A stretch of DNA of 64,000 nt from Nilaparvata lugens (lineage: Eukaryota > Arthropoda > Insecta > Hemiptera > Delphacidae). Position numbers and translations under genes: made by a program. The notes below the pieces were generated by a model. It ran no database searches. It saw only the letters and a list, made by a program, of their open reading frames with translations, and was not told the origin of the DNA. This document shows, in pieces, positions 47,205 to 59,677 of the stretch. How positions within the stretch are numbered: position 1 is the stretch's first letter; the number at the start of each line of letters is the position of its first letter. The stretch is taken from the NCBI RefSeq assembly GCF_014356525.2, contig NC_052510.1, positions 13,378,778 through 13,442,777 of the forward strand, read 5' to 3'.

Positions 47205-47300
47205 AGACCCTACACTTGTCAGCATTCCTTACAGATAACACTAACGCTCCCCATTAGACCATTACTGTCAGATTGAAGTGAATCTGACTCTGATAGCTAC
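47205..47300. mobile_element. Family B related fragment
   Basis: CTTGTCAGCATTCCTTACAG is followed about 50 bp later by CTGTCAGATTGAAGTGAATC, TGACTCTGATAG. This is the inverted-end pattern of family B, diverged. Confidence 0.4.
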
Positions 47301-48099
47301 TATAACAGCTACCGACCACTGCATTACTTACGACTCTATTCTTCACGCCACGCCATATCCTGCTACTATATTTGCTATTGATATATTTTGCTATAGATAG
47401 ATATATTTGCTATATCCTGCTACTATTCGCTAGACGCATAACTTGCACGTTCAACCCCCCCCCCCCGCTCAACCATAGCTCCTTCCCGTCTTTAATCGCG
47501 TTTTACCAGCTTATTATCGCCGCTTAAGCGGTGTCTTCGATCTTTAATCGAATCTCCTATACACCATCAACCAGAATTTTGATCTCATTCTTTCGTTACC
47601 TTTTATAGAATGGGGAATGAGGAATATAAAGGGAAATAAGATGAATATAATAATGATGAAAATAATTATGAAAAAATGATGGGATATAAGGAATGACATT
47701 AGATATTCTTCAAGATTTGTGTAAATAATTTGATCACTTACTCCTTTCCAACTAATGTTCTCTTGATAGAAACAAATCTTGATCTCATTCTTTCCTTCTA
47801 TCAGGTAATTTTTGTTTGGTGTGGGTGATGCCTACATGAGCTCTAGCCTTGTGCGTGGGTTATGAAGCGGATGATGATGAGAGATGAATGGACCTACAGT
47901 ATTTTCTTATTTTTCATCTAGTTTTCCACGTCTTCACCTGCTTTCAATAAAAGAAGGAGAAAAATCTGGTGTGGCGCACTCACACAACTCTCCTTGCCGT
48001 TATGGAAATTTATCACCTAACGTTAGTGTTCACGCGCATCGAATCTACTATGCAAAGATTCAAGCCAGCTGGTGACAGGACAATAACGCTGGAGACACA

Positions 48100-50890
48100 C
48101 GAAGTCTGTTATCTCTTCATAGTGAATGATTTAATAGAATCCACAGTTTGCAATTGAAATAATAACATTTTCTCGAATTTCGAGCTTATTTTAAGCTTAT
48201 TTTGAGTTTTAGGTGAAAATGTTACTAAACATTAATTGTAGAGATTTTCATGCTCAATCTTTTCCATTTGGAATTTTTTGTAATATCTGTATTATTGATA
48301 TTCTTCTCAGATAAAAGCTCATGAGAGAAGCTAATATCAATGCTTTTTAGTCAGGAGATAAGATACAGAAAACATCGGAGATGGAAATAATCTGAATTTT
48401 GGCCTTGTATGATTGCCAAATTAACGTAGATTGACTGACTATCGATGATAAAAAATCATCTTCTACAATCAAAAGTCACCTGTAATCAAAGCCATGTAAG
48501 AATGCCGACCCAAAAGTGATAACTATTCTGCTAAAAACAGGACAATATCTTAATGGAAGTTGCTGATTGCAACATTGGATCCATCCCAAAACTAGCTAAC
48601 CGAAAACTCAAAGCTCATAGTTCCACCATGTCTTAGTTAATTAGAAGTGTCGTGCAGAACTGAACCAAAAAGAGACTGAGAAAAGTAAAAGGAAACAAGA
48701 AAAGGGAGAATGAAAGAAAAGCCGGCCGCAATTAATTAATTAGTGGCAGGACTCCGAAATCAAGGATTCATGTCAGGAATCTTCCCACAGTCTCCATCGA
48801 ATCACTAATCACATTCCTTTGATTCGTGAATTATAATTGTTTATGTGAGAGGGGAATGTACCTGATTGACATTGAAAATATCGAAATACTGTATATTGAT
48901 AAACTATTAGTTTGGAATATTAATAAGCTGATTACAGACTTGAGCGCACGAACACCGCATTTCCCGTTTCATCGACTGATAATGTACCTATTTCTGTTTT
49001 TGAACAAATACAGATACTACAAAATAATATAACTAAGATTCTATAGTAACTGTAGCAGATACTGTATAATCAGCTGATGAAAGGTGAAATGCGCATGTTC
49101 GAGGCGCTAAAGTCTGTAAGCAGCTCCAGATATCAAGATTGAAAATTATAAGAAAGTGAAGCCCAGATACTTTCAAAAAATTTATTGGATAGTGGTTGGA
49201 TTGTTCGAATCTTAATTATTCTTTGTATTGATTGAATGAATTCTAAGTGTAATTATCAGCAATAAGTTGTTTTAATTCAAATAGTTTGTTCCTTATTGTA
49301 ATAGAGAATCAGATTAGTAAATTCTCTTGCTTTCTAAAAACTGTTGTGGTTGAAGATTAAACTTACTTTTCATGAAACTGACAGTATAGGAATCTTCAAC
49401 ATCTGAAGTAAAAGATGTTGCAATCCGCCCAAAACCAGTGAAAATACAACATAATAAACATTCTACAAGTTTTCAGACTGTAGCAACCGAAATTTTGATA
49501 CAACTCAATCACTTCCAATCTTCGATTTCAATCAAGATCAAACCTTTTCAAAAATCCCTGTCAATTCAGTTTTATTGACAGCAAGCTTCACTACATCTCA
49601 CGCAAAATCTAGATAGCAGCCATTTAATGTCAACAGTTTCGTGTAATCCCTTCTGAAAATGCTAATTTACTGATCAACTTTGAATAGTTACCGCCGCCCT
49701 TTTAATATGATTACGTAATTCGGTTCATTATTAGTCATCCGGAAGAATTGAAAATCAGATTTCTGTCCGATTTGACGGCTGAAAATTACGTTTCTCGTTG
49801 GGGAATTACAACTCTGAAAATAAAAACAAAACTTCACGATAATCGGTTTGTAGGATTTTGACATTGGTGATAGTAGAGCATGGCTGTTGGTTTCATGATT
49901 TCTTTGAAAAATCTTGTTTCCTTCCCCATATTGTACAGGGGCATGAGCTCAGAAGAACTGAACTTTTGTTCTCTTGCTATCAACACAGGACAGTAAAATG
50001 CATTTTCAGATGCAGTATTTTTCTGCTCCGTCAATTCGGTTAGAGATCATCATCACTATTGAAATAGCATAGTTCACATCAGTGATATCTTGCCACTATA
50101 CAGACGGTAACGAAAGAAGAATAGTTCTTAATACCACATCAAAACCATGTTCATTCTACCTTTTATCACTCTGTCTTCGTGCTAAGATTAAGCATGAGAG
50201 ATCCATCTCACTCTCTATTCCTCTCATTCTTCTATTAAGTAGTCCGATTGTATTTTTACTCTGGAAAATTGGTTTCTTGATTATCTTGTGGCCTTGGACT
50301 TGATCTGAGAATGTGGAGAAAAGAAAAATCAAAAGTGACCTCTATAAGTATGATATAGTATAGAGAATAATTGTTAAATACATTTTTAGAACATTTTTTA
50401 CAGAATGGTTTGAGTTTGATGTGATTTAAATTACGACTAGAACTGCATGAGCAGCAGACAAATTTGCAACTAAACATGAAATTACTTTTGAATCTACGCG
50501 AAAATTCTGGGAGTATAATATTAGAACACGTTGAAGCTAGTCTAAAATATTGTTTTCCTCAATACAAATCAGAGTTACTACTAACTACAAAAGTCTTGGA
50601 GTTAGAATACAATAATACATCAATGTTTTGGGAGGTGATAATTTGTTTTTATCATGATAAGGATAATCTAAGATCTAGTTATTTATGCTCTCTCCAAAAT
50701 GCACGAATCCTTTTTTCGTAGAAAAATTCTAGGAATACAGAAATTCATACTACACATTTTTATCTAGGTGAAAGGGAATCGAAGTAACTGAAAGAATCAA
50801 AATCAACGTATAATCAAAATGATAAGATGGTTCAATGATTTTTTCGACAGAATATTTCCTGTGAGGAAATAATATGAGTATTGAATACAT
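48100..50890. other. Intergenic AT-rich DNA, nothing recognised
   Basis: Only short frames of random composition. One of about 85 codons at 50464-50721 has no recognisable domain or splice context. Confidence 0.4.
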
Positions 50891-50896
50891 GTTAAG

Positions 50897-51010
50897 TAGA
50901 ATTTATTCTTTATTCATTCATACAATAAGTACATCATCAAAATGATAGGGGGAGAAAAATTAATGTAACTTTGTACTATTTCTCTCCCAAATTTGTAGCA
51001 ATGTAGACTA
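50897..51010 (-). mobile_element. Minus-strand retroelement 3' end
   Basis: TATTCTTTATTCATTCATAC, ACATCATCAAAATGATAGGG and TTTGTACTATTTCTCTCCCA. The same block recurs at 51886-52000 and, in part, at 27890-27960. Confidence 0.5.
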
Positions 51011-51879
51011 CACTTTGAAATTAACTTCATGAACTTTTCATGAAAGGTGGAATAACCTTCAGTTGAGGTAACCACAGACATCAATGAATCAATGAACCAT
51101 GATTCAATCAATGAATCAATTGTCAATACTGAACGATCCCTTTGATTTGAATTGTGTTCTATTCTCACAGGTGACACTCAATCACCTAACAGGACTTTTT
51201 ACCGTTGTTTCTGCTAAATAATCAGTTTTCTAAGATTTATTCCATTTCCAATTTCCTCTATTAGACCTAAAAGATTCACTCCTGAACTCCTCACTCCTGA
51301 ACTGATCACTGCTCAATGTTCCTTTACGGTCAAACAACTTTCTTGCTATCTTATCTATTTAATTGGGTAAAGTTGAAATGCAACACTCATCCTTCAACGA
51401 TACTTGCAATATTTATGCGATCCGGAGTTGAATAAATTAGAATGTAGACTTTTATTTTATCTACGACCAAAATTCATCTCTATCTTCTTGGTTTCTCATG
51501 TTTCCACGATGTGTTCTCTTAATCCCCACTAATTTCAATGATCCCACGTAAATTTCTCATATATCCCTGGTTTCTTCGCAATAAATTATTTAGAATCAGT
51601 TCTAAGTTCTTAGCTCCAAGTGGATGTCTTCCTTAGAATATCTTATCTTTTTACAATGCAGTACCTACTTTGCAAAGTTACATCCCATTAAAAACAAGAA
51701 TATTCTATGCAATAAATTTTAAAATACCATGATGTACCGTTAACTTTTGTCCATCTGAATTCACTTATTCCTATACCAACAATTTTGAATGTTCGTTAAA
51801 AAATTGATTCAAAATAAAACAGTTTCAGGTAATTCACATATAATCCAGATAAATCCAAGTAGGTATTTATTAATTGATT

Positions 51880-52005
51880 GATTCTTTATTGATTCATACA
51901 ACAAGCACGTCATCAAAAATGATAGGGAGAGAAAAAATAAGGTAATCTTGTGCTATTCTTCTACCAAATTCAGATAAGGTTATACACATAGTAATGTTAG
52001 ACTTA
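51880..52005 (-). mobile_element. Minus-strand retroelement 3' end, second copy
   Basis: TTGATTGATTCTTTATTGAT, TCATCAAAAATGATAGGGAG and CTTGTGCTATTCTTCTACCA align with 50897-51010. The tail unit is ATCA-type. Confidence 0.5.
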
Positions 52006-52009
52006 ACAA

Positions 52010-54220
52010 GGTTAAGTCTTGTTGTTATTCACTTTTTAAAATTTTATTTAATCAGCACTTTCATTCAGTACCGGTACTCAGTTTAGATGCTTCAATTGAT
52101 GAGTTCAATTTGGCATCTCATTCAATTAGATTACATCACATTATAGATTTGATTTCAATTAACAATCAGATATCATCTTCATCACAATTTTAGACAGCAC
52201 CCAACTTCCGCACCCTCAATTTTACAGTTTCATGACCAACTTGAATAACGACCAATAATAACCATTAGTGACATTAAACAGCAGTCAATTCTAATTGCAA
52301 TTAGGGTAGTTGCATCGAAGATTTGAAATTAAGACAGAAAATGTTCTTACTTGTCATCCAGCTTAAGCTGATAGAACATAAACCGGGTGTAATCTACAAG
52401 TTAGTCAGCAAATATACAGCTTCAGCTTTCAGTACATCCAGGAATCAACTCTGTAATGGCTGCAATGAAGTTTTATGGCATGGAAGTTGAAGTTATATCA
52501 GTGGTGGATTCAAAATGCAAGTCCGATCTTAGCGTGGATCGTGAGATCTAACCCTAATTATATTTTAAAAGAAAATGAGATGGTAGTTAAAAAAATTCAA
52601 TGGTGAAATACATTAAACTCCCACATACTTGATTCAAAGAAAATATCTTTCCTAAAATATGATTAGAAACAGTTCTGTGCGGATTGACAAAATTCGAAGG
52701 TTTGGATATAATATCCTTCCTTTTTCAATTTTTTTTCAAATTGAAATTTATAACTCAAAGTTACAGCATATTGGAATAAAATTCAACGACAAAATATAAT
52801 ATGAATACTTGCAATAAACAAACCATAGAACTTGGCCAACCACGTATCTAGTAACAAGAATTCAGAAGTGACATCGCTAAGCCTAAATTGTCACAATCAA
52901 TACACGGCACAATATTAGTAAGTTTTCGAAAATCCCAATGTGTCATACGAACATTCCCAAAATAAACGTTGACCTTAATTCAAAGTGCAGTACATCAATT
53001 CTGAAAATCAACTTAAGAAACAATTCAAGGAAAACCATTGACCGCAAGAACGTACAAACCGAATTAAGAAGAAAATCGAAGGGACACATATTGCGTACTA
53101 AATTATATGAAATCACTATTTGAATCAGAGAGCTATTCTGACAAATGAGTCATCATTTTCGGAAATGAACTAGGATGTCAGTAGTCATTCATTGATGGTT
53201 TGAATTACAATCAAATTTCACACTACGGTAGTTCAATAGCATTGAAATTTGACAGTCAAGAGGCATGCTTCAAATTGCAGGAAAGAGAAAGAGGCAAGTA
53301 GCATAAATAGCCAACGTTAATAGAATACGTTCCAGAGTCACGCTAAGGTAAACTAATTCCTATAAAATATGAAAATTGGATGTAATGAATGGAAGATTGG
53401 AACAATATAACAAGGCCTACTGGCCAACAAAAATAAATTTAAAAACGAAAAATTTGCTCAGAAAGGGAAATTCAAAAGAAAAATGGGAAGAAGAATAGAA
53501 GTTGAAAGAGAAGAAATACGTTCAACAATGAAGACTAATATATTTTCTAGTAAGAGAACAGGAAAATACGCCATGAATTATTTAATGCCACACGAAAATT
53601 GATGAGATAGGATGTGGTGAGCAAATACGGCATACAAAATAATCAAATCCATTCTAGTCTCATTACCAAAGCAAGTCTAGTTTCAATGCGGTAATTCAGG
53701 TCGAATTTGTTCTTCAATTGAACTACTGCTCAATTCTGAGATTGTGGATGACCAGTTCCCCTGTTGAAGGTTGTTAGAACAGGATAAGACTACTTTGGAG
53801 CTATAATTTTTGGCTACTGCTTGTTTTTCGTACACCATTAGTACCTACATTAGGCCTGAATTACTTCGGATTTTTATAGTTTTCTCAGTTATAGTTATAG
53901 TTTTTTCTCAGTTAGATACTTATGATCTAATCAATGAGAAAACTATCTGGAATAACTAGTGTTGAAAGCTAGTCGAAATAAGCAGACGTTAATACCATCA
54001 TAATATATTATGAAGAACCGTTAGTTGGATATAAGTTGGTTGATATTCTTCTAGATATAACATTATGTGGTTTGATGTAGTCTCATTAACCTTGAACTAA
54101 AAGTAGGGTTTAATAGGCGAGAGTACCTGCTATCTTTCTTTCGTAACTTTGTAGTTCTCTGGGATTGCTGATTGTGATGAAGGAACAACTGCAGTGAGTA
54201 CTAGATGATTGTTACGAGAA
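52010..54220. other. Intergenic AT-rich DNA, nothing recognised
   Basis: No frame over about 60 codons, and no repeat structure beyond scattered AT-rich motifs. Confidence 0.4.
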
Positions 54221-54389
54221 GGAGATTTTGATCGGAGATTCAATCGCGATTAAACGTAAAGCCAGACCAATAAAAATAGTGCGACGGTTCCATTTTTTCT
54301 GTACTTTCTATATTTTCTGTATTCGTACTCATTCTGTTTTTTCTGTATTCACCCTTATTTTGTCTTCTACTTATAAATTTGACAAAATG

Positions 54390-54470
54390 CTATCAATCTC
54401 TCTCGAGAGAGATTGGACCTTGAGTCCTAACTCCGTCCTTAATAAAGGCAATCAATCAATCAATCTCGCA
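54390..54470 (+). mobile_element. AATAAAGGCA-type retroelement tail with (CAAT)n
   Basis: GAGAGATTGGACCTTGAGTC, CTAACTCCGTCC, TTAATAAAGGCAATCAATCA. A 165-codon frame running through it is not a gene. Confidence 0.55.
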
Positions 54471-54729
54471 GATATATATAGAGGCTCCTCATCCCTTTTT
54501 CTCCTAATTTGCATTCTTTTCAATTTCTATTATCTACGTTCGTTTCAGCTTCTCTACCAACTCATTCTGCGCTTTGCTTACTCATTCAAAATTGTACACG
54601 TGAAATTTAACCTTATCTTTGACTTTGTCACCTATAAATTTGGAAGAAAAATAGCACAAGGACTACCTTATTATTTTATCTTTCAATGTTATTACATTAG
54701 TGTTATTTGCATTGTAAATAAATAAATAA

Positions 54730-56280
54730 ATAAATTCACACCTAGTTTTTCATTTCACGACATTTCTATTCTTCAACATTTATTCCTAACCTCTGAATAA
54801 ATTGTAAAGAAAATTCTATGTAACGTAGGCTACATTTTAGATGGGACGGGAGTATCATTATTTCATTACGTCAAGAATTATATTCTTTCTAGAATATAAA
54901 ATAACTATGAGAATAATGTTGGAAAATGTAGACTGATCTCTCTGATCACAAAGTCACAAATCACCTCTTGTCTCTCAACCAATCACTGCTATGATTTGTA
55001 CTCTTGAATACGAGTATTCACTCGTACGAATATTGTACTCTGTGAGTATTCACAGAGGTAAGTGAATCAGAACCAATGGGAATTATCATTAAAATAATTC
55101 CACTTTAGCCAACAAATCTGGTAGCCAACAATCAATAGTGAACACTAAAATGCTAGGATAAACTGTTATTTAAGAGAAATCAGGTTTAAATTTTGTCCTC
55201 AACCCACGCAAAACAAGCAATACAAGATGTCCAAAGCAATAAAACGAGATATTCTATACCGGCAAGCTATTTTGTAAGGCTGAATGAGCTTGCCCATGAG
55301 CCAAAAAACGACACCTCATGTCTCAGTAACGTATCTCTCTTAAAATCAGATTTATAACTAATACTGACACCTCTAATCTGATGCTGTCAAGCGCGCGTTC
55401 TTTCGCGTTGAAACATTGCGGTTAAATGTGTCTCAATCACCTCCGTTTAGTTTCTGTCCGTTATTTCGAGATTCTGCTAATTTTTTCAAACATTTTAGTT
55501 TCAAGATTGAATGGAACAGATAGCAATCTAAAACTTGGTTATTGAATGGATCATTTTAAAACAACAATATTTCATGAATCTTCAAGAATTATAAGGATTA
55601 ATAAGGATAGTTACCGTACGGAAATTGATACTAATAAGGATGAATGATTATAATTTCTTCATGTGCGTAAAATCATCGACACCAAGAAACGTTATTAGAG
55701 GGCTTGAGGCTTGTTGATGATTAATTACAAATTGAGAAGTGAATGATCACCTTCTTACTCATATTATTAGGAATACAATATTAATTGATAGACTTCAGTA
55801 TTATATTTTATTTTTGACGTCATTATTTGAAGAAAGTCGTGTTTAACCCCAAATTTCTACCAACCAGTATCTCGATCATTCTAGAGGACCTGTATGTAGA
55901 AGTATAATATTATTTAATGGTAATATTGGAATTGATAGATCTAGTGTAATGATCTAATATAATGATGGTCTATCGAGTCTATGGAGATGAAGATCGAGTC
56001 TATCGAGATATTCTTCTTTAATCTTTATTAAAAAATAAATAAATAAACAATCAAATACATCCCAAAAAGCAAATACAATATTGTTTCCTAATTCCAAATA
56101 TGTGTTCCCTATAGGCTACCCTGTGAGGGGACACTTGAATATAAATAATAAAATATTAATATACAAATGTAAATATTATATCATGAAGAACATAATAATT
56201 GAATATGATTGTATATTATAGAGATGGTCTGTAATGATGGTGGAATCTATCGAGTTGCTTACCACATCGTATCGCACTTC
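54730..56280. other. Intergenic DNA, nothing recognised beyond small palindromes
   Basis: Short palindromes near 55015-55060 (GAATACGAGTATTC, TCTGTGAGTATTCACAGA) and AAATAAATAAATAA near 56033, likely a retroelement tail. No gene signal. Confidence 0.4.
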
Positions 56281-56567
56281 GCACAATATAATATACCTAT
56301 ATTTATAGGTATATTATATACTATATACCCTATATTATAGGGCCTAGTCACTAGTCACAGAAAAAGGAAACTCTATATCTACTCAGTGCTACAATAGTGT
56401 ACAGTGTTTAGGGAACTCCGCTTCTTAGATATATTTAACAGAAATGCAAGTAGTACCATAACTACGTACGGTATATTATTTAATGGTCGACTTAATAAGC
56501 GACATAAGTTTGAGAGGGCAGTAAAGCTCATTGAATACGTCTCTGCTCTTACAGTCACCAAACTCTA

Positions 56568-56587
56568 TACATATATATATATATATA

Positions 56588-56652
<65 letters not shown>

Positions 56653-56694
56653 TAATATATAATATATATATATGTATATCTATACATATATATA

Positions 56695-56741
<47 letters not shown>
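56568..56741 (+). repeat. (TA)n microsatellite
   Basis: Alternating AT over about 170 bp with interruptions (TATAATATTATA, TATGTATATCTATACATA). Strong cruciform potential. It is preceded at about 56290-56340 by short AT palindromes. Confidence 0.95.
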
Positions 56742-56744
<3 letters not shown>

Positions 56745-57636
56745 TAAATTTTATACAATAATAATACTTTGATTTTCAAATGGTAAGACGACTTTCAAAT
56801 ACTCTCAACTGAAGTAAGACTGTGAAAATATGACTAATAATTATTCTTATTAATAGTGATATGATTCATCCACCCACCGATCCACCCACTATAAACCACA
56901 CTGTATTCGGTATGCATTACCACAAAGGAAAGGAAATATTTCTTATCCTGTGGTATTACCAAATCACCAATCACATTGAAAGAATGCATCACCTAAAAGT
57001 AAGCATACATTATTCATTTTTCCTTTCGCAGATCAGTGGTTCATCACACTAGTATGCAAACCGTTCTTGCAAAAATGTTGGCGCGAAGATTGGCACGTAG
57101 ACATCGATCACATGGCGCAGTTAATTTTAACGAAACTGCTCAAGAGCTTTGACTCATCAATTCGCCAACCAACGACTGTTTTAATAAGCCAAATCCGAGA
57201 CCACGTTACATACTTCACGTACACATTCGCGGCTTCGCAAAATGCATGCAATTTACGATAAGATTACATCATTCGTCATTATACTTCATTCATAACATTT
57301 GACGAACTCCAGTTGTAATAAAACTCGGAGTAGGTCAATGAGAGTTCATAATTTACTTCGGAATTCAACAATTCTCTTTTAGGATTTCAGGATTTTAGTA
57401 TCGTGAACTTTATGAGAGAATGGGTTCTGCTTTTAGTTTCTCTAATAAAACATAGTTTTATGAAGTTTTGCTAAGAGAGTTGCTTTGGAAAGACTGTGTG
57501 TACATTTGTAATCTGGAGGAGCAAGATGGCCTCGTCGCTTTATCAACTGCAACAATGTTTTATATTATAAAAATGATTTGAAGTTGTTGCTCAAATTCTC
57601 AAAAATCCCCTTATATCATACCATACCTGGTGAATT

Positions 57637-57786
57637 GTTAAAGCTTATTAATATGGGAGGATTCTAGTTCTAGTCGTATTGTATTGAGATGATCATATTT
57701 AGTTCAAATTTTTAAAGCTTATTAATATGGGAGGATTCTAGTTCTAGTCATGTATTGTATTGTGATGATCATAATTTTAGTTCAAG
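57637..57786 (+). repeat. Tandem duplication, period 74 bp
   Basis: AAAGCTTATTAATATGGGAG starts at 57640 and 57714. Both units carry GATTCTAGTTCTAGTC and GATGATCATA. Confidence 0.9.
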
Positions 57787-57839
57787 TGGTGATATACATC
57801 AAAATATTTTGATAATACATTTATTTTATACTTTTTGGG

Positions 57840-58079
57840 CTTGTAACATGACTGTTGAGGAGCCAAATAGGGAGTAGGCTCCATGGACAACTGAGAATTA
57901 CTTTACTTACTTGGAAAGCGCTACAGCCCTGCGTGGACCTTGGCCTCCTCAACAATTCGCCTCCATTCATCCCTCTAATTAGCCATTCTCTTCCAGTTCC
58001 TCACTTCTAGGCACGCTAAATCTTTTTCCACGTCATGCAGCCAAAGTGTTCTCGGGCGACCTCTTTTCCTCTTTCCCTA
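57840..58079 (-). mobile_element. LINE ORF2 C-terminal fragment, broken
   Basis: On the minus strand this reads GKRKRGRPRTLWLHDVEKDL, then LEVRNWKRMAN, a stop, and RDEWRRIVEEAKVHAGL. It matches the common arthropod LINE ending GRPxxRWxDxVxxDLxxLGxxxWxxxAxDRxxWRxxVxxAKxHxGL. One codon in the middle is a stop, and the 5' side is cut exactly where a CTATAGTGAGG foldback element begins (58080). Confidence 0.7.
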
Positions 58080-58300
58080 CTATAGTGAGGTCCACGTTAT
58101 AATGGCAGTGGATAGAGATAGAAGAACATCGTTACCGATTCTCTGCCTCAATTAATTGTATTTCTACATTGTCAAAAAAAGATTTGGCATCGTTGCGGTG
58201 CTAGAAAAGGATAGTAATACCTGCTTTGTTGAATGATAGACAAGGATAGCAGCATCAAAGTTAATCAAATACTGTCATCATAAAGTGGACCTCACTATAG
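58080..58300. mobile_element. Foldback MITE, family A (CTATAGTGAGGTCCAC termini), full copy
   Basis: Terminal inverted repeats CTATAGTGAGGTCCACGTTA and its near complement (...TGGACCTCACTATAG) bound a 221-bp element with no coding capacity. Related copies lie at 23437-23653, 24017-24237 and, split, at 39270-40631. This copy abuts a LINE fragment. Confidence 0.85.
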
Positions 58301-59159
58301 GAATTATCTACAATAAGATTTTTCAAGTTTTCTGTAGAATAGCTTTCAAATGTTGAAAAAATACTTTCTATAAACAACCCAGAAAATCTCAAATAAAATG
58401 TAGAAATTATTTAGTATCTCTACTACTAGACCATAAAAGCACCATATCTAAACGTCTGCGCTTCACTTCATCTTCGTGGCTCCACTATGTTTTCACACAA
58501 GGCTACTTATACATGGATTACCTTTCAACACTCTCAGCTACCTTTCCCGCTACCCTCTACTTTCACCACCCTACTATTTTATGACCCTAATGTTGATATT
58601 ATTTTAATTATTAAAAGTGAAGATACAAACTCACCTAGATCTGTATTGACTGATTAATCTGCATTCCCTGTAACAGAAAAATAAAAATACTAATTAGAAT
58701 TTCACTTAGATAATATGAAACAATAATGTAAAGTTGTGATCAAATGATTGCAGGTGAAGGTATAACACTGTTGAAGAAAATTACTTGAAATTATTAAAAG
58801 CTTCCTTATCATAGTGTTTGAGGCCTGATTCGTATTGTCGGTTATGATTTTGCAGAGAATATAGGAGCAATATACATGATACCTAACTCATCCATTTTGG
58901 GATATGAGCACTACCTCCGTAAACAGAATAACAATGTAATATAATTAAAAAGTTGAGCAAATAACTATGGTAATAAGAACACATTTATAATACAACAGCA
59001 ACTCATTAAAAAATTCATCTACACTATATTAAGCCTTATTTACTAGGTATGTATAATGTTCTCTTAAAATTCATTGTAGAGGTATGAAAGGGTTGAGGTA
59101 AGTATTACAGTTGCTATATCAAAGAAAAAGATGCTCTAAATAGAGGCTCTAATAATAAC

Positions 59160-59452
59160 TGTAAGTTGAGGGTATGATTGACACCGCAGCGCATATGAAC
59201 AAACACTGATAAAACTGGCGCACTTTGGAGCTGAGCGAACAAATACATGACGCTCACATCCAAACGGAACCATGCACACAGCAGCAAGATAAGCGCTCTA
59301 TTTTTAGATCACAAAACTCGCGCCAGGTGGACGATCCTGCGCAGCGGCCCCAAAACATCAATAATCAGCTGTTCTACAGCTGTTATCTAACTTCTCACAG
59401 CTGTGAGACACGAAGAAAGCAGTCTGCCTACGAGACTACGCTACAGCCAAAC
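59160..59452 (+). promoter_or_regulatory. Likely TATA-less promoter and 5' leader of the gene starting at 59453
   Basis: A locally GC-richer stretch just upstream of the strong start codon, with GGCGC-type motifs (ACTGGCGCACTTTGG, TCGCGCCAGG) and several CAGCTG E-boxes around 59370-59400. There is no TATA box, as is common for housekeeping genes. The transcription start cannot be placed from sequence alone. Confidence 0.35.
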
Positions 59453-59677
59453 ATGGCTGGCGTTATCACAAAGTCCTTGCACAGATTATTGCAAATTAAA
59501 CCGATCAACAGAAGTTGTTTGAAGAGGTCTTTCACCTCGCCGTCATCCGATACATTCGCCGCGAAAAGTACAAATAAATTGCAAGTGATATGTGGCTGTG
59601 CAACTGGATTTGCTGTGATGATGTATCTCCACTCAAAAACCAACCTCAGTACAGCTTATGCATTCAAATTAAGAAAG
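59453..59677 (+). CDS. First coding exon of an unidentified, probably mitochondrial, protein
   Basis: An ATG at 59453 in a strong context (CCAAACATGGCT) opens a 75-codon frame ending at a good donor, AAG|GTGAGC (exon end 59677, phase 0). It is the first ATG in this frame. The N-terminus MAGVITKSLHRLLQIKPINR is free of acidic residues and rich in Lys/Arg/Ser, like a mitochondrial presequence. It continues SCLKRSFTS and, near residues 46-59, has a hydrophobic segment (LQVICGCATGFAVMMYL) fitting one transmembrane helix. The exon ends ...TAYAFKLRK. The leader before it is GC-richer than the surrounding DNA. Later exons were not recognised in the remaining 4.3 kb. A MICU-type inner-membrane protein is one weak possibility. 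The splice donor and start context support a real gene; the function is not established. Confidence 0.6.

Noticed and set aside
54228..54725. 165-codon frame
   Set aside because: It begins at a non-ATG codon and runs through a retroelement tail with CAAT repeats; AT-rich random composition.
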